Positions 44,316 to 53,651 of a DNA stretch of 64,000 nucleotides are shown one piece after another. The DNA lies in contig KN880556.1 in NCBI GenBank assembly GCA_000934385.1, forward strand, positions 1 to 64,000, read 5' to 3'. The notes under the pieces are model-generated. The model was not told where the DNA came from, ran no database searches, and saw only the letters and a program-made list of their open reading frames with translations. Position 1 is the stretch's first letter; each line of letters opens with the position of its first letter. This DNA is from Cylindrobasidium torrendii FP15055 ss-10. Its lineage: Eukaryota > Basidiomycota > Agaricomycetes > Agaricales > Physalacriaceae. A program made the position numbers and the translations under genes.

Positions 44316-45437
44316 ATGACCGCCCTAGCCAGCTCTCTACCTCTTGAGATTCTCCAACTCATCTTCATTTTCGCACAAGACCGCGATTCTACCTTTTTAG
44401 AGCATGCTCAGATCATCGAGAATGCCCGCATGGCCGCCATTGTCTCGCATGTGTGCCAGCACTGGCGTGCTGCAGCGCTCGGGCTTCGGGACTTATGGAG
44501 TTTTGTCTCCGATGATAGGGACGGTTTATGGCAAGAATACGCAAAGAGAAGCGATCCATTGCCCCTCGCCTTTGCTGTAGCAGATCCAGAGCCAGATTAT
44601 CCCCTCCCCGATTCTACAGAGCGCGTGCACAACATGGTCCTACGAGTTATCTTTGCGGAGGGACGCCTTTTCGCGGTTATGAACTCTTCCTCCTTTCCGA
44701 ACCTTCATACTCTCTCTGTGTTTGGTGACTATTTGCCGATTCCTGCACTCCGAGACCCCGACACACGCACAGCACTTCCGTATCAAAACCGTTTTCTGGC
44801 ACTGAAGAACTTACATCTCGAGGGAGTCGAGTCTCCCGGGATTCCTGTGTTTCCATGCCTCGAGACACTCTCTGCAAATGTCATATACATCCCAATCATG
44901 ACCATTCTGATACCGTCAGCCTCAACGCTGACCCATATCACATTTGGCGCAGACATCGGACCCAGGCCTAGGCCGTCCACTAGAATAGTACTGCCCGCTC
45001 TCAAGACATTTACTCTCAACAACACTCGGCTCGTGATCACATTTTGGCTATGCACACCGGCGCTCGAAGTTCTGCGTTTGCAGGGCTATACGGAAAGACC
45101 TCTCCAAGCTATTGAGACTGCGCTTTCTGCGTGGAAGCAGGAGCCTCTGGTCATGCTTTCAGAGCTCATTTTGCACGTCGACAAAGTATGCGATAGCTTC
45201 TGGAACATCCCGAATATGTTCGTCGCCTTTCCAAATGTGCGTCGAGTGCGCTTGGATATTCCGAGCAGGGAGACGGTGTCGTATTTTGGGTGCCGCCTGA
45301 ACGATCATGTGTGGACGGAGCTGTATGATATTGCCGTACGGGTCAAAGGAGAGGATGCTAACGAAAAGCTTTTGGTGGCGATGCAAAGAAAGAATGCAAG
45401 AGACTTGGTAAGAGGTACTGAACTTACTGTAATGTGA
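44316..45437 (+). CDS. F-box-like protein, EILQHIF family (member 4)
   Basis: Intronless, 373 residues from the ATG at 44316 (an upstream GTG-started extension was discarded). F-box-like part: LPLEILQLIFIFAQDRDSTF, EHAQIIENARMAAIVSHVCQHWRAAALGLRDLW. Later blocks: FLALKNLHLEG, FPCLETLSANV, PSASTLTHITFGAD, TFTLNNTRLVI, WLCTPALEVLRLQGYTE, FPNVRRVRLDIPSR and DIAVRVKGEDANEKL. The C-terminus reads DLVRGTELTVM instead of the usual DLVKPY: one base seems lost in the terminal codons, so translation runs past the ancestral stop. An alternative is a splice donor (TTG|GTAAGA) at that place. Confidence 0.82.
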   Translation: MTALASSLPLEILQLIFIFAQDRDSTFLEHAQIIENARMAAIVSHVCQHWRAAALGLRDLWSFVSDDRDGLWQEYAKRSDPLPLAFAVADPEPDYPLPDSTERVHNMVLRVIFAEGRLFAVMNSSSFPNLHTLSVFGDYLPIPALRDPDTRTALPYQNRFLALKNLHLEGVESPGIPVFPCLETLSANVIYIPIMTILIPSASTLTHITFGADIGPRPRPSTRIVLPALKTFTLNNTRLVITFWLCTPALEVLRLQGYTERPLQAIETALSAWKQEPLVMLSELILHVDKVCDSFWNIPNMFVAFPNVRRVRLDIPSRETVSYFGCRLNDHVWTELYDIAVRVKGEDANEKLLVAMQRKNARDLVRGTELTVM

Positions 45438-45844
45438 TTCGAGTATGTTCAAAATTCTTCGTTATATCTTTTTCTCTATCTTATGTAGCCCAACTCTGCG
45501 CCTTGCCGGAAGAACAGACTAGGATTCGAGGGATGTTCATAAAATATTTCCATTATGTGGACTGTAAATCAACGGGGAAAGTCTGCTCCGAAATGTCGTT
45601 CGGTCCGAGTAAGCACTTTATGGACGCTGCGCAGGGCGCGGGCCACAAACCAAGTGTCACTCGACGGGATCTCCGTAACGGAGTCCCTTTGATTGTGTTC
45701 ATAGTTCCCACTGCATCTTCATTGGGCATTTCATTGTTTTAAATAAGCGATCCACTTGCTTACATGGTGCCATCATCAAGACAGGGCGCCACTCGGTACA
45801 CGGACCGATCACCGATGTCTTCATCTTGATTCTTGACTACCACG
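45438..45844. other. Intergenic between F-box paralogs
   Basis: About 410 bases; promoter of member 5 with its box at 45801-45814. No gene. Confidence 0.5.
45801..45814 (+). promoter_or_regulatory. Shared start-proximal box (F-box member 5)
   Basis: CGGACCGATCACCG, 30 bases before the ATG at 45845, with GTGCCATCATCAAGA upstream at about 45767, as in member 4. Confidence 0.55.
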
Positions 45845-46972
45845 ATGGTCGCCTATATCAACTCTCTGCCTGTTGAACTTCTGCAGCATATCTTCATTCT
45901 CACGCAATTCCGCGATCTCACCTTTCTGGCGCACGCACAGGTCATCGAAAACGCCCGTATGGCCGCCATTGTTTCCCATGTGTGCCGGCGCTGGCGTGTC
46001 GCGGCACTCGGGATGTTGGACTTGTGGATTTTCGTTTCCGACAGAAGAAGAGATTCATTGAAATCTTACATCAAGAGAAGCAGTCCTCTGCCTCTTACCC
46101 TTGCTCTGACACATTCAACACTACGTTCTCTCCGCTCGAAAGTTACAGAGCGGGTGCATCACATAGTGATACTTCTGCTACAAGTGGCTTATACAGGCAA
46201 GGCACTTCCAGCAGTCCTTAACTCCAACTCGCTCCCAAACCTCCGTACTTTCTCTATATCCGGTAGATATACGCTGCTCCCTGTATCCCGGGACCCCAGC
46301 ACACAGGCCATAGCTCCGCATCGAAACCGTTTCTTGGCGCTCAAAAACTTTCGCTACACAAGCATCAACCTGCTCGCAATTCCCACATTCCCATGCCTGG
46401 AGACCGTCTCTGCGGACGACGTCTTTTTGCCAATGGCAAGCATTCTCAAGCCCTCGGCATCAACGCTTACCCACCTCACGCTCGGGAAGATGATCATACC
46501 TCCGCGACAGAGTACCGAGAAGGTGGAACTACCCGTCCTGAGGACACTCACCCTCAACAGTACTTGTACGGTCAGGATCGCATCATGGCTTCGCGCCCCG
46601 GCTCTCGTCGTTCTGCGTCTGCAAAAATACACGCAAAAGTATCTTCTGGGTATCGCCCACACGGCTGCCGATTGCAAACAAGATCCTCTTGTCACGCTTT
46701 CGGAACTTATCGTGCAGATCTACGATGGACAAAATTTCAAATATTGGGAAGAGAGCATCGCAGATATGTTCATTGCCTTCCCAAATGTACGGCGAGTCCG
46801 GTGGGATATTCCATGCCGTGAGACGGTGTCGCGTTATGGTTCTCGTCTGGACGAGTCTGTGTGGATGAGGCTAGATGATATTGCCATGCGGGTCAACGGA
46901 GAGGATGTCAATGCAGAGCTCCTGGCGGCGATGAGGAGACCGAATGCGAAGGATTTGGTGAAGCCTTACTGA
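45845..46972 (+). CDS. F-box-like protein, EILQHIF family (member 5)
   Basis: Intronless, 375 residues from the ATG at 45845 (an upstream TTG was discarded). Blocks: LPVELLQHIFILTQFRDLTF, AHAQVIENARMAAIVSHVCRRWRVAALGMLDLW, FLALKNFRYTS, FPCLETVSADDV, PSASTLTHLTLGK, TLTLNSTCTV, WLRAPALVVLRLQKYTQ, FPNVRRVRWDIPCR and DIAMRVNGEDVNAEL, ending DLVKP-Y. Third of the plus-strand trio; convergent with the BTB gene. Likely SCF substrate receptor; target unknown. Confidence 0.82.
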   Translation: MVAYINSLPVELLQHIFILTQFRDLTFLAHAQVIENARMAAIVSHVCRRWRVAALGMLDLWIFVSDRRRDSLKSYIKRSSPLPLTLALTHSTLRSLRSKVTERVHHIVILLLQVAYTGKALPAVLNSNSLPNLRTFSISGRYTLLPVSRDPSTQAIAPHRNRFLALKNFRYTSINLLAIPTFPCLETVSADDVFLPMASILKPSASTLTHLTLGKMIIPPRQSTEKVELPVLRTLTLNSTCTVRIASWLRAPALVVLRLQKYTQKYLLGIAHTAADCKQDPLVTLSELIVQIYDGQNFKYWEESIADMFIAFPNVRRVRWDIPCRETVSRYGSRLDESVWMRLDDIAMRVNGEDVNAELLAAMRRPNAKDLVKPY

Positions 46973-47257
46973 GCGTGAGCCGCACTAAGCCTTATGGGGG
47001 CGCGACCGGTCACCGAGGCAAGCATAAATTATGTATCTTTATCCGGGTACATAAATCGTATTTCTGTATGTATGTACATGCATTTTTCCTGTTGTGCGAT
47101 TGGTATAACTGGTTATCCTTCAGACACTCAACTAAGCGATTAGCTACTCCTAGTTCAAATACAAAGTTGACATCCAAGGCCAAAAGAATGCGGGGATTTT
47201 GGGGTCAGTCCTCGTGCTCGCATAACGCAAAATAAAGATGAAAACAGTGCTTTCTGG

Positions 47258-48242
47258 TTAATCCAGCTCTAGGTCCACCTGTTATACGGATAGTCAAATC
47301 GAGGATGGTCAACGCAAGTAGTATCCCAAAAAAACATACCTTTGAAATGATTTTGTTCACCTCCGATTGTATGTATTCGAGAAGCGTGACCACCGTCGTA
47401 GGTCCTATTCCTTCGCAATACCCACATCCGTCCGGGTTGGTCGTTGCAGCTTTGGCGATGGCACCGTCAACGACGTTGCGATCCAGCACACAAGACCCCG
47501 GGCGCGCCTCTGCCTCTGCCTCCTCGAGGCTCGCCTTCAGCCAGCTGTGCATCCTCATACCCCCGAGCATGATGACCGCTTCATAATGGGGATAAACACA
47601 GGATATGGACTCCAATGAGCGAGGTCTTGGTAGAGACATGGCGTCCAATCCTGAGCAAAGTTGTGTGATCAAAAGCTTGACCTTATTAGCACAGCTTCGG
47701 AAGTATCGCAGCAAGATGACATAGTCGTTTGCTGTGATCATATTCAGCTCTGGGATGTCCTTCGGGCCAGTAGACAGAAAGTCGATGTTCAGGCACTCGC
47801 GCGCCGCGGCACGAGTCAAGTCGTCCCAGCGCAGATGGCGGGCAATAGCGTACATCTTCACCGGGTTCTGCTTGACCATCTCTTTCTTCTCCATGATAGC
47901 TTTGAGATGGTTGTAGACGCCTTCCATCACGTACTTTTCCATCGCCTCCATCAACGCGCGATCGATGTGGGCGCCGACAATGTCGAGGCTGACGAGGTAG
48001 GCAGGATAGCATAGTTGCAAGAGGCTGACCATTGTACGGCACGTTTCTGGGACACGATAAAGTGGAATCCCATCATAGGTTTCGTCCGGAGAGCTATCCG
48101 CAAAGAGGTGGGCAAAGAAAGTAGATGCATAAATGAGGAATGCTTTGACGACGTAGAGATGAGCGCCGTCGCCTGTCTGTATTACCAGGTCTGCTTGATT
48201 TGGGGAGTTGAACGGGGCGGGAGGTAGCAGTCCCGACGACAT
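47258..48242 (-). CDS. BTB/POZ domain protein
   Basis: Two exons, 48242-47340 and 47278-47258, give 307 residues. The last exon codes only for VDLELD. Without splicing the frame reads on to 47205 through the intron. The BTB fold is at about residues 15-110: ADLVIQTGDGAHLYVVKAFLIYASTFFAHLF, YRVPETCRTMVSLLQLCYP, then ALMEAMEKYVMEGVYNHLKAIM. A helical C-terminal part follows (KMYAIARHLRWDDLTRAAARECL). Many basidiomycetes have expanded families of such BTB proteins, some acting as CUL3 adaptors; a role here is inference. The ATG at 48242 replaces a TTG at 48257. Convergent with F-box member 5. Confidence 0.82.
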
Positions 48243-48917
48243 GATGGATTTGAACAAGAAGAAAGGATGCGGTGACTAGTGACTGCGCGGGCTTTCACGA
48301 GTTCGAATCAGGAGATCAACTTTCGTGATGCACGAGCCTACTTAGGATGGAGATTACTTAGCTGAAATTAACTTATAGCGCGTAGAAGAAGGCTTGTGAG
48401 CCAATGATGTTGTGGAAGGTAGAAAGCAATTAACACGGCCATCACTGTGACTGTATCTGTAATAATATATAGCACATCGATTCGATTGCATAGAGAAAGG
48501 TTTGAGGGCTTCTGGTATATACTTTATACAGCAGACCCTGAGGCGTCCGCCTTCAGGAAGGACTTGGTTAGACCAGCTCAATGCACATTAAGAGTCTGCA
48601 CTGTTGAGAAATCGGAAGCATAGGGCGCGAAGCTATGCGTTGATCTTCCATTGAAGAATAGATGCAAGATAGAATTAACAAAAGTCCCCATAAATCGGCA
48701 TTGGGGATCCCGCTACACGCTAATAGAGAGGCCATCAACCACAACGTTCGTCTTTAAAGCGCAACTTGTGTTTGTGCATGGAGGGAGTCCATTGATGTAG
48801 CGGCATGTAGGGTACATAGGCTTCGCGATGGTGTGTGCAAGGGTGCAAGGTAGGATAAATAGCATTCAGATCGGGGGTACTGTCCGTCCTCGTTCTCAGT
48901 AGGGGGTAGGTCCAAAT
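48243..48917. other. Intergenic, nothing recognised
   Basis: About 675 bases between two minus-strand genes: promoter of the BTB gene and 3' region of the Rho gene. No gene supported. Confidence 0.45.
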
Positions 48918-49749
48918 TCATATCACGACGCAGCGCTTGTCTTTTCCCGGGCGCGCAATCCTCCCCCAGCGCGCCTTCATGCTCAGACTGAGCGCGAGAT
49001 TGAAGACGCCGTGCACGTTGGTGCCGATCCTGGCAGAACATTCGGCGTACTTTGCGCCTATGCGCTTTGCGGCGGCGAGACCCTCGGCGGTGGTGACGGG
49101 AGATTGGCCCTGCGCGGAGAGCATGCGCTTTGTTGAGTCGTCGTCGCGCAAGTCGATCTTGGTCGCGACTAGGATGAGTGGTGTGCCTTCGCAGAAGTGG
49201 GCTACTTCGGGGAACCACTGGGAAGAGCGTAAGTCTAAGGGGAACAAGGATTGGCATGGATGAATTGGGGGGCGCATGGAGGGATGGAGTAAGGACGCAC
49301 CTTATCATGGACATTGTCGAGACTCGTTGGAAAGTCGACCGAGAAGACGATGAGAATGACGTTGCTTTCTGGATAGCTCAGTGGCCGTAGTCTGTCGTAC
49401 TCTTCCTGCCCTGCAGTGTCCCATAATGCCAATTCGACCTCTTTGCCCTCGAATTGTATTTGGGTCACGTAGTTCTCGAAGACTGTGGGGATGTATGCCT
49501 GTTGAATGCACCATCAGCAAAGGCTCCTAGGCAAGGAAGAGAGTGGTTTCGGCCGCGGAGTGGAGGAAGAAACGCGCGACGCACCTCAGGGAATCTGTTC
49601 TCCGCGTAGACGATGAGCAAGCACGTCTTTCCGCATCCACCTTGTGCGGGGCTCAGCGCTCATGTTGCCCAAAGCGGCGCGCTAGACGCACCATCGCCGA
49701 CAACAACGAGCTTTCTCTTCACATCTGGTCTTCTTTGCGGTCCGTCCAT
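48918..49749 (-). CDS. Rho-family small GTPase
   Basis: Four exons, 49749-49692, 49640-49585, 49498-49301 and 49217-48918, encode 203 residues. P-loop GDGGCGKT (about 18-25), switch [13 protein letters not shown], switch [19 protein letters not shown], base-binding ATKID, ECSA, a Rho-type insert ([19 protein letters not shown]) and a C-terminal prenylation box CVVI after a basic patch (RPGKDKRC). It is a membrane-anchored switch for polarity and cell-wall synthesis by family. Features such as [10 protein letters not shown] lean towards the Rho4-like group rather than Rho1, but I do not assign a subtype. The P-loop has Gly where most Rho proteins have Ala. Divergent from GPI1 across 262 bases. 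Confidence 0.93.
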
Positions 49750-50011
49750 GACGTCAATATAGAAAGAGTAGAAACGATGATGATGGTAGTTGGAAGCAGA
49801 ACGCGAACGTCACGTGGCCCTGTGTCTCCTCTATCAGAGGATTGCCTCTCAAAAGAGGCAAGATACAACTCACTTTGAAGAGCAAATTCCAATATTCAAT
49901 GATCTAATCTGGATATCTACAGCAATCCTCGGGCGACGAGGGAAGCGAACTAGGTGTCGCCACATTTCCCATGTGCTTCGGCAGTCGGCATTGCCATCAC
50001 GTCGCGATCGG
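49750..50011. promoter_or_regulatory. Divergent promoter region (Rho GTPase / GPI1)
   Basis: 262 bases between the two start codons. No motif recognised. Confidence 0.5.
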
Positions 50012-52162
50012 ATGGATTCAGCTCACCTTTCGACGTTCATGGTACTACCAACTCTCTTTTGGCCGCGGGATGTTGCCATAAACGACGACGACGAATATTA
50101 CGGATGGAAAGATCCAAACTTATGTGTTATTGGCAAACTGGAAAACCCTTCGCTTCTCAAGGACGTACTCAGGCGCCCCCAATGCGAGACGCTAACAGCA
50201 ACATGTGGGATGCCCGTTCCATTGGGACCGCTGGACCTCACGCAACATAATGTCGTGTACTATCACCGACACTCTCCAACCTCATTACGATTCTACCGTT
50301 TGGAATACCAACTTTCTGGGCAAGCATCGCCGTGGCAGCCCCAGCGCGAGTTCTGGCCTCCTGCACGTTCGTCGGGAGTAAACCATACTGTCATCGAGCA
50401 GGTGCGCAATCTCCTACCGTGGGCGCATGCATAAGTCGCTTACTTGTAGCGTAGTTTAATGCCGCAAAGACCATTGACTTGCTCTTGCATCCTCCTGCGA
50501 CCCGGCTTGCCTTGGATACGACATCATTTTGGAAGGCTTTCGACGCGTCGTGGATATACTTCTCTTCCCTGCTTCTGTTTCTCTCTCGGACACTATATTT
50601 TGTTTCTGGATTGTACATTCCCTTCGATTATGACATGAGACTGAAGGATGTGTCCGCCACCTGTATGTATGCGCTCAACATCATTGACAACGCGATTGGC
50701 TCTAACACAGGGGGTAGTTCAGCAACTAGATGTGCGCGCGGAACAAGCAGCATTCTTTGTGAAGGAGGTCAAGCCACTACGCCAGCGTGGACTTTCATCG
50801 GTACCAGTCTTTTCCTCTCGATACACAACGTGAGTTTCTTCCTCGGCTTGAAAATCGCTCGTTTTGAGAAGTTATACCTCGAACTAGATTCTTCAATGCC
50901 ATCTGGCTCGTTCTCAATGACATGACAATCGGGTCTGCTTTCGGGACCTTCCTCTGCGAGAATCACGGTCCTCTGGCATCTATGCTCGACCATACGATCA
51001 CTGTGCGTCTTCTTGAACATCCGGCCATTCCTTCATCAAAGCTCATGTCTATCTTCGCAGGCGGTTCTCATCAACTGGATGCAATGGATGTTGCACTGGC
51101 TCGACGCCTGGCCCGCTGGTCTCAAGCTAAACACCGAGCTCAGCCGGTTCTATTCGCGCACACTCGTTGAGCTTGTTGGAATGTGGGGAGGTAAGTGCAC
51201 ATTGGCATCAAGGCTTACTGCTCACCATGAATACCACAGACATCCTTCACGTCGCCTCGCCTCATCTTCCAAAACTAGTCTATGCCATGGGCATCGCTAG
51301 CTACATTGGCGGCTTCACTATGCTGTTGTCCCTCGCCTCAGACCTCCTCGCAATAGGCACAATGCACATCTACGTCGCGTACACGCTCAGTAACTTTGTG
51401 TACGCGAGGTTTCTCACGACGTTCGGGAGTCTCTGGAGGCTATTCCGAGGTGTGTCTGTCTTAGGGTGCACAAGTCTGTAGTACCACATATTGATCTTGC
51501 TTACAGGCAAACGGTTCAACGTCCTGCGGAACCGCACCGACCCCTGGGCGTACGACATCGACCAGCTCCTCTTCGGCACGATTCTGTTCACGCTCGTTGC
51601 TTTCCTCTTCCCGACGGTCTTCGCGTACTATGCGCTGTTTGCTGTAGTATGTCTAATGAGCAACGTCTCGTCAATCCTCTTCTCATGTTTTGCAGATGCG
51701 CTTTGTCACTATCCTGTTACAAGCGACACTGGAAACCGCCCTTGCATTTATGAACCATTTCCCGCTGTTTGCACTGATGCAGCGCCTCAAGGATCCCTGG
51801 CGCCTTCCGGGTGGAATTTATCTCGACATTGCTGAGGAAGGGACGTGTGCAAACAATATTGGTCAGAATTGGCTCGATGTGTGGTTGCCTTGAGGCTCAT
51901 CGTCCTGCAGAGAAACAGTATAGGATAACGGTGGAGAGCCAGCCGGTGTCCTTTGGTGCGATTTTCTTCCAGTATGGTGTGTATTATGACTGGTCCTCGC
52001 CAGCAAAAGAAAGCTAACGTCCATCCAGGTCGCCTCCTTGGACGCCTGGGCACACACTACAACCCACTGCGTCTACTATGGAAATTGATGTCGGGTCAGC
52101 TCGTTCGACCCATCGAGCGCTACGAGATTCGGTACAGCGGGGTCGGTGGATCTAAGAGCTGA
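50012..52162 (+). CDS. GPI1: GPI1/PIG-Q, GPI-GlcNAc transferase subunit
   Basis: Ten exons: 50012-50401, 50455-50662, 50718-50829, 50888-51002, 51061-51190, 51240-51449, 51507-51646, 51696-51861, 51911-51976 and 52029-52162; 556 residues. The N-terminal part begins near LPTLFWPRDV. Several membrane segments follow. The C-terminal signature is clear: GKRFNVLRNRTDPWAYDIDQ, LLFGTILFTLVAFLFPTVFAYYALF, NHFPLFALMQRLKDPWRLPGGIY, VESQPVSFGAIFFQY and LGTHYNPLRLLWKLMSG. The protein stabilises the ER complex that adds GlcNAc to phosphatidylinositol, the first step of GPI-anchor synthesis. Intron 8 (donor GTCAGA at 51862) was chosen because it restores the frame into VESQPVSFG. All phases close. Confidence 0.92.
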
Positions 52163-53651
52163 TGAGGATGGATAGGCGAGAATACAATCAAGGAATGTAG
52201 CACCTCGAAATAAACACTTGGATGGTCGGATGGAAAAAGAGGGGTGTCATATCGGGAAACGCCTGGGGTGCGGGAGAGCAAGATGCGGGACGGGATACAT
52301 TTGGCCGGGTCGGGAACTTCGAGAGTTCGATACCCAGTATTACCGCTGGGCTGCGGGACGTCAAAGGAGTAGAGCTGGGCTCGGTGGACATTGGGCAAGG
52401 TGGACGACGGGCCGCGCCTAGGCAGAAACTATTTTCCTAGTGCTAGCCGCTGCGGGAGAGGCGCGCGCAGAGTCGGGATGGTATAGCGGAATTTCGCGTG
52501 CATCCCGGCGAGGCCTTTCAGGCACACACATATGCATGGCCTACGCGAGCGAGATAACGAACGTCGGGACGTACGAGGCAAGCGATTTCAGCGCTGGAGA
52601 CGTCGACTTCAGCATGGACAACACACAGCTGATCTTTGTAGCATGTGCGCATTGGCAGGTGTGAAGGAGAAGAGGTGGTGATAGCGGTGGAGGCGGTTTC
52701 GTGTTCAATGACCGTGCAGTTTAGCGAGTAAATGCGAGTACAGTACCGTGGCCTATTGGAGAGGTGTATATGTCCTGGAAAGAGCGGCTCGAGGTACCAT
52801 TTATTTTCCAATCGTCACGTAGCTCTGGCTCACCGTGCTCCTCGCCAGTTGGAGCACCGAGATTCTTCAGTTATCTATGGTCGTCGGTTTGTTCGTGTCT
52901 GAAGGTACGCCAGGCCGCGCGGTGAATTGTCTTGATACCCACATACTTGCCAGGGATGTGATTGTGTACACAGAGGCAGGGGGTCGAGGCCATCGACTTT
53001 ACAGAGGTGCTTCTGTGAAACGGAGGTCGTTAGACCATTTTGGACGATTCTATTGGATAATGAACGACGGAGTGTCCACTTTAATCAAGATACACCGATT
53101 TCCAAGGTCCGACAAATGAACGGGCGACCATTTCGCATGGATGCTCGACGCCACTCGGCAGGGAGATACGACGCAGACCTCTAGCAGTGCATTTTGGGGG
53201 CTCTGGAGCGATAGCAGAGGACGAAAATACTATCTTGACGAGACTATACCTGGAGTGAGTATTTTGACAGGAGGCAAAACACACATGGGTGCGTATCTTT
53301 TATGGAGAAGATATGATCGTTAACCCTCTTGTGACCAGTTGTTCGTCCTCGATCATGGCATTGTTCCTCGCGGTAGTAGTATCCGGTGGGTGTTGTGCCA
53401 CTCAACTGCACAGTCTCTGCGCCCCTTCCCACGGAGCATACCCTCCCCGAAGATAAAGACTTTGAGAAGCATGGGCATCTGCCTGGCACTATCTCCACGC
53501 AAGGTACTGAAGAATTATCAGGGCCTCGACAGCATGCGTCGACCCGCACCGAAAAAGTTATAAATGCGAGCCGATTGCAAATGTCTCCCGCTAGAGGTTC
53601 TACTTGCTCTTTCCCCTCCCGTCCCGTCCGCCTTTCCAGCGTCGACGCACG
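52163..53651. other. Intergenic upstream of first OPT gene
   Basis: About 1.5 kb. Scattered short frames only. At 53453-53474 it holds AGATAAAGACTTTGAGAAGC, also found upstream of the second OPT gene at 58680. This part could code for DKDFEKHG and is followed by a donor-like GT in both copies. No complete gene supported. Confidence 0.45.
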
